Shown piece after piece: positions 61,202 through 64,000 of a stretch of 64,000 bases of DNA. The translations under genes and the position numbers were made by a program. The notes beneath the pieces are model-generated. The model did not search any database. It had not been told where the DNA came from and was given only the letters and a program-made list of their open reading frames with translations. The stretch is from an uncultured Actinomycetes bacterium (GTDB lineage: Bacteria; Actinomycetota; Actinomycetes; Mycobacteriales; Nakamurellaceae). Position 1 is the stretch's first letter. The number at the start of each line of letters is the position of its first letter. Location of the stretch: positions 1-64,000 of the forward strand of contig CALANS010000162.1 in assembly GCA_937926105.1 (NCBI GenBank). The letters are read 5' to 3'.

Positions 61202-62365
61202 CTACTGGTCATAGTCGACGACGACGGTGTCGCTGATCGGGTAGGACTGGCAGGCGAGCCGGAAGCCCCGATCCACCTCATCCTGCTCCAGGGCGAAGTT
61301 CTGCACCATCTCGACCCTGCCTTCCATCAGCCGGCACCGGCAGGTGCCGCAGACCCCGTTCTTGCACGCGAACGGCAGCTCGCTGCGCACCCGCAGCGCC
61401 GCGTCCAGGATGCTGTCGGTGCCGCGGGGCAGGGCGAAGGTCGTGTCTCGTCCATCCAGTCGAACCGTGACGGTGCTTGCGTCGCCGGGGTCGGCAGTGC
61501 CGTCAGTGCCGCCAGCGCCGCCAGGGGCCGACCCTCGCGGTCGCCGCGCGATGGCGGTGGCGTGGAACAGCTCTCGTCGGATCTGCGCGTCCGGCACACC
61601 ACGGTCCAGCAGGGTGCCGCGGACCATGTCCGTCATCTCCAGCGGGCCGCAGACGAACCATTCGGCGACGTCCGGCACCACCAATGCGTCCAGGATCGCG
61701 GCCAGCCGGGCGCCGTCCAGCCGCCCGGAGAGCAACTCCACCTGCTGCGGTTCGCGCGAGAGCACGTGCAGGATCGTCAGGCGGTCCAGAAATTCGTTCT
61801 TCAGGTCCTCCAGGTCCTCCAGCAGCATGATGCTGGAGGTGGTCCGGTTGGCCAGGATCACCGTCGCCCGGCTGCCCGGTTCGGTGGCCAGCGCGGAGGC
61901 GACGATCGACAGCACCGGGGTGATGCCGGATCCGGCGGCGATCGCGCCGTAGTGCCGGGCGTGCGCCGGATCGAGTTGGACCGTGAAGGTGCCCGATGGG
62001 GGCAGCACCTCCAGGGCGTCGCCCACCCGCAGCCGGTCCAGCGCGAACGAGGAGAACACGCCGTCCGGCAGTCGCTTCACGCCGATCCGCAGCACTCCCG
62101 ATCCGGCGGGGGCGCAGATGGAGTAGTTGCGGCGCACGTCGTCGCCGGCGACGGTGGCCCGCACCGCCACGTGCTGGCCGGGCAGGTAGGCGAACTCCTC
62201 ACGTAGGTCGTCGGGCACCGCAAAGGTGATCGCCACGGCGTCGTCGGTGACGCGGTCCACGGCGGCCACCTTGAGCAGGTGCAGCGCCCCCCGGCGGCGA
62301 TGCGCCGTGGTACCGGCCGCCCCGTCCGTGGTGCGTACGGGAGTGGTCTCCTCGCTGGTCGTCAC
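61202..62365 (-). CDS. paaE: phenylacetyl-CoA epoxidase reductase subunit PaaE
   Basis: 387 residues from GTG 62365. FAD domain with DDVRRNYSICAPAG, NAD(P) domain with GSGITPVLSIVASAL and WFVCGPLEM, and a C-terminal plant-type 2Fe-2S domain (CKNGVCGTCRCRLMEG plus a last Cys in LACQSYP). PaaE feeds electrons from NADPH to the PaaAC oxygenase. A Gly/Thr-rich insert (near residue 285) precedes the ferredoxin domain. Confidence 0.93.
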   Translation of the reverse strand: MTTSEETTPVRTTDGAAGTTAHRRRGALHLLKVAAVDRVTDDAVAITFAVPDDLREEFAYLPGQHVAVRATVAGDDVRRNYSICAPAGSGVLRIGVKRLPDGVFSSFALDRLRVGDALEVLPPSGTFTVQLDPAHARHYGAIAAGSGITPVLSIVASALATEPGSRATVILANRTTSSIMLLEDLEDLKNEFLDRLTILHVLSREPQQVELLSGRLDGARLAAILDALVVPDVAEWFVCGPLEMTDMVRGTLLDRGVPDAQIRRELFHATAIARRPRGSAPGGAGGTDGTADPGDASTVTVRLDGRDTTFALPRGTDSILDAALRVRSELPFACKNGVCGTCRCRLMEGRVEMVQNFALEQDEVDRGFRLACQSYPISDTVVVDYDQ

Positions 62366-62378
62366 CGGTATGCCGCCA

Positions 62379-62945
62379 CTACAGCTCCTTGAAGTAGTCG
62401 AACGGCTCATGGCAGGCCTGGCACACGTAGTGGGCCTTGCAGGCGGTTGAAGAAAACCGGCTGATCTCACGGGTGTGCGACGAGGCGCACCGTGGACACA
62501 CGACGCTCGGGGTGCGGCGCCGTGAAAATCCCAGCGTCAGCGGCACCGGCCCCTCGTGCCGCACGGCATGCGGCGGGGCGATGCCGAACTCGCGCAGTCG
62601 CTGTCGTCCGCGGTCGGTGATGTCGTCGGTGCTCCACGCGGGCGCCAGTTCGGTGCGGACCGTCACGTCGGTGAAGCCGTCCGTCGCCAGGGCGGTGACG
62701 ATGTCGTCGCGAATCGCGTCCATCGCCGGGCAGCCCGAGTAGGTCGGGGTGATGACCACCTCGACGTGCCCGGCCTGGTCCACGGTGACCGTGCGCAGCA
62801 CGCCGAGGTCGCCGATGGTCAGCACCGGGATCTCCGGATCGAACACTCGCTCCAGTGACGCCCGCGGCCCGGTCCCCGCCGGGTTCGTCACCGCTGGGTT
62901 CGTCACCGCTTGATTCGCCGCCACCGGGACCACCACCGCACTCAC
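62379..62945 (-). CDS. paaD: phenylacetyl-CoA epoxidase accessory protein PaaD
   Basis: 188 residues from GTG 62945, overlapping the paaC stop (GTGA). DUF59/MIP18 domain VFDPEIPVLTIGDLGVLR and PTYSGCPAMDAIRDDI, then a C-terminal zinc-ribbon-like VCPRCAS...VCQACHEPF. PaaD helps iron-sulfur assembly of the epoxidase. About 30 residues of low-complexity Val/Ala/Asn repeats (AVTNPAVTNPAG) open the protein. Confidence 0.93.
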   Translation of the reverse strand: MSAVVVPVAANQAVTNPAVTNPAGTGPRASLERVFDPEIPVLTIGDLGVLRTVTVDQAGHVEVVITPTYSGCPAMDAIRDDIVTALATDGFTDVTVRTELAPAWSTDDITDRGRQRLREFGIAPPHAVRHEGPVPLTLGFSRRRTPSVVCPRCASSHTREISRFSSTACKAHYVCQACHEPFDYFKEL

Positions 62946-63724
62946 CACCGTGCCCCGGGGTGCAGCCGGTGCAGATACTGCATCTCGGCCAGCAGATAGC
63001 CCAGGTGCTCGCTGTGCCGGCCGGAGCGCCCGGTGCCGGCGAGGACGGAGCCGGACGGCCTGGTCAGAGTGGCCTCGGTGAGCACGGCGTCGATCGTGGT
63101 GTCCCACGGCGCGCGCAACGCCGCCGGGTCGGCAGCGACCCCGGCCGCGACCAGCCGGGCGGTCATCTCGTCTGCCTGGAACAGTTCACCGGTCAGCGGC
63201 CATACCGCCTCCAGCGCCCCCTGCATTCGGCGGTGCGAGAGTTCGGTGCCGTCACCCAGCCGGATCGTCCACTCGGCGGCGTGCTCCAGGTGATACCGCG
63301 CCTCCTTGACGCCCTTGTTCGCTACTCCGGCCAGGACCGTGTCGGTGGACTGCGACAATGCTTGGTACAGCGGCAGTTGGTGGGCGGAGAAGAATAGTTG
63401 CACCGCAATGGCCAGCCCGAAATCGTCCCGGGTGGGCTGCTCCACCAGCAGGCAACACCGGAATTCGTGCTCGGACCGCAGGTAGGCCAGATCGTCCTCG
63501 TCGCGGCCGTCGCCCTCGAGCGTGCCGGCGTGCGTCAACAGCGCCCTGGCCTGTCCCAGCAGGTCCAGCCCGATGTTGGTCAGCGCGATGTCCTCCTCGA
63601 TCTGTGGGGCACGGGAGGACCATTCGGCCAGCCGATGGCTCAGCACCAGGGCGTCGTCACCCAGCCGGAGCGCATAGTCGGCCCGGTCGGCGCGGGTAGC
63701 GGCGAGCACCTGTGGGTCTGTCAC
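62942..63724 (-). CDS. paaC: phenylacetyl-CoA epoxidase structural subunit PaaC
   Basis: 260 residues from GTG 63724 overlapping the paaB stop. Ferritin-like helices with YALRLGDDALVLSHRLAEW, EEDIALTNIGLDLLGQAR, NKGVKEARYHLEHAAEW. PaaC pairs with the catalytic PaaA (outside the window) in the epoxidase. Confidence 0.94.
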   Translation of the reverse strand: MTDPQVLAATRADRADYALRLGDDALVLSHRLAEWSSRAPQIEEDIALTNIGLDLLGQARALLTHAGTLEGDGRDEDDLAYLRSEHEFRCCLLVEQPTRDDFGLAIAVQLFFSAHQLPLYQALSQSTDTVLAGVANKGVKEARYHLEHAAEWTIRLGDGTELSHRRMQGALEAVWPLTGELFQADEMTARLVAAGVAADPAALRAPWDTTIDAVLTEATLTRPSGSVLAGTGRSGRHSEHLGYLLAEMQYLHRLHPGARW

Positions 63725-63999
63725 ATCTGCACCCCGCTCGGCACGTCGTAGAAGGTGGGGTGACGGTAGATCTTGTCGGCGGCCGGATCGAAGAACGGGT
63801 CCTTCTCCTCCGGGGAGGAGGCGGTGATCGCCGCGGACGGCACCACCCAAATCGATATCCCCTCCTGCCGGCGGGTATAGACGTCGCGGGCGTTGCGCAG
63901 CGCCATCTCGGCGTCTGGGGCGTGCAGGCTGCCCACGTGGTTGTGCGACAGGCCCCTCCGGGCTCGCACGAAAACCTCGAAGAGGGGCCAGCTCTCGGC
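63721..63999 (-). CDS. paaB: phenylacetyl-CoA epoxidase subunit PaaB (5' end outside window)
   Basis: 93 codons visible, open to the right edge. SWPLFEVFVRARRGLSHNHV and LHAPDAEMALRNARDVYTRR with KDPFFDPAADKIYRHPTFYD are PaaB-typical. Only the first few residues are missing. PaaB bridges PaaAC units. paaA should lie just past the edge on the same strand. Confidence 0.94.
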   Translation of the reverse strand, partial: AESWPLFEVFVRARRGLSHNHVGSLHAPDAEMALRNARDVYTRRQEGISIWVVPSAAITASSPEEKDPFFDPAADKIYRHPTFYDVPSGVQM

Positions 64000-64000
64000 C

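Overview
The window is high-GC DNA with dense, short-spaced operons, frequent GTG/TTG starts and many 4-bp start/stop overlaps (GTGA, ATGA). With System II cytochrome c biogenesis, several L,D-transpeptidase and NlpC/P60 wall enzymes, a c-di-AMP (ydaO) leader, a KmtR-like sensor and a Tad locus, this indicates an Actinomycetota chromosome. A Nakamurella/Frankia-like lineage is possible, but genus cannot be fixed from the sequence alone.

Layout. (1) 1-6 kb: tail of a NuoN-like proton-pumping subunit, a small Met/His/Cys membrane protein, a Tat-exported Met-rich multicopper oxidase, an NlpC/P60 hydrolase and an F510_1955-type lipoprotein: copper handling and envelope. (2) 6-21.5 kb: an envelope block around a BlaI-type repressor and M56 (BlaR1-like) protease. 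It holds a non-canonical Lgt-like protein, FtsX, CcsB-ResB-CcdA-TlpA co-transcribed behind an L,D-transpeptidase, a riboswitch-controlled NlpC/P60 protein, Lnt, a CPxC membrane protein and a second L,D-transpeptidase. Five copies of one 19-bp palindromic operator precede four transcription units here, which suggests one local regulon. (3) 21.6-27 kb: metal homeostasis (KmtR-like sensor with CDF exporter, thioredoxin-like protein, Ca2+/cation antiporter, MntR-like regulator), then DUF1707 and YkvA proteins. (4) 27-29.6 kb: a scar with a tRNA-Met 3' fragment plus terminator, a frameshifted tyrosine-recombinase remnant, a FitAB toxin-antitoxin pair and a duplicated fragment. (5) 29.6-44.6 kb: a catabolic island with a TauABC/SsuABC-like transporter, Gfo/Idh/MocA oxidoreductase, ROK regulator, sulfatase, M23-fold protein, MalEFG-type transporter, two unrecognised proteins, LacI regulator and mannitol-dehydrogenase-family enzyme. 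Together these suggest uptake and use of a sulfated or sulfonated carbohydrate.

(6) 44.6-48 kb: a nucleotidyltransferase/XRE toxin-antitoxin pair with a perfect palindromic operator, a collapsed Wadjet (jetA-jetD) remnant, and prfB. (7) 48-50.4 kb: PadR regulator with a DHA2-type drug exporter. (8) 50.4-53.4 kb: a Tad pilus segment (tadB, tadC, a Flp-like peptide, two TadE-like pseudopilins) without tadA. (9) 53.7-58.1 kb: NhaA with an acidic loop, an MFS transporter and NagZ. (10) 58.1-64 kb: a phenylacetate operon (paaB-C-D-E, thiolase, paaK, PaaI-type thioesterase) entering from beyond the right edge.

The most notable candidate system is the BlaI-type operator family in region 2. It appears to put cell-wall cross-linking and hydrolysis, lipoprotein maturation and cytochrome c assembly under one beta-lactam-sensor-like switch, and one member is additionally gated by a c-di-AMP riboswitch.
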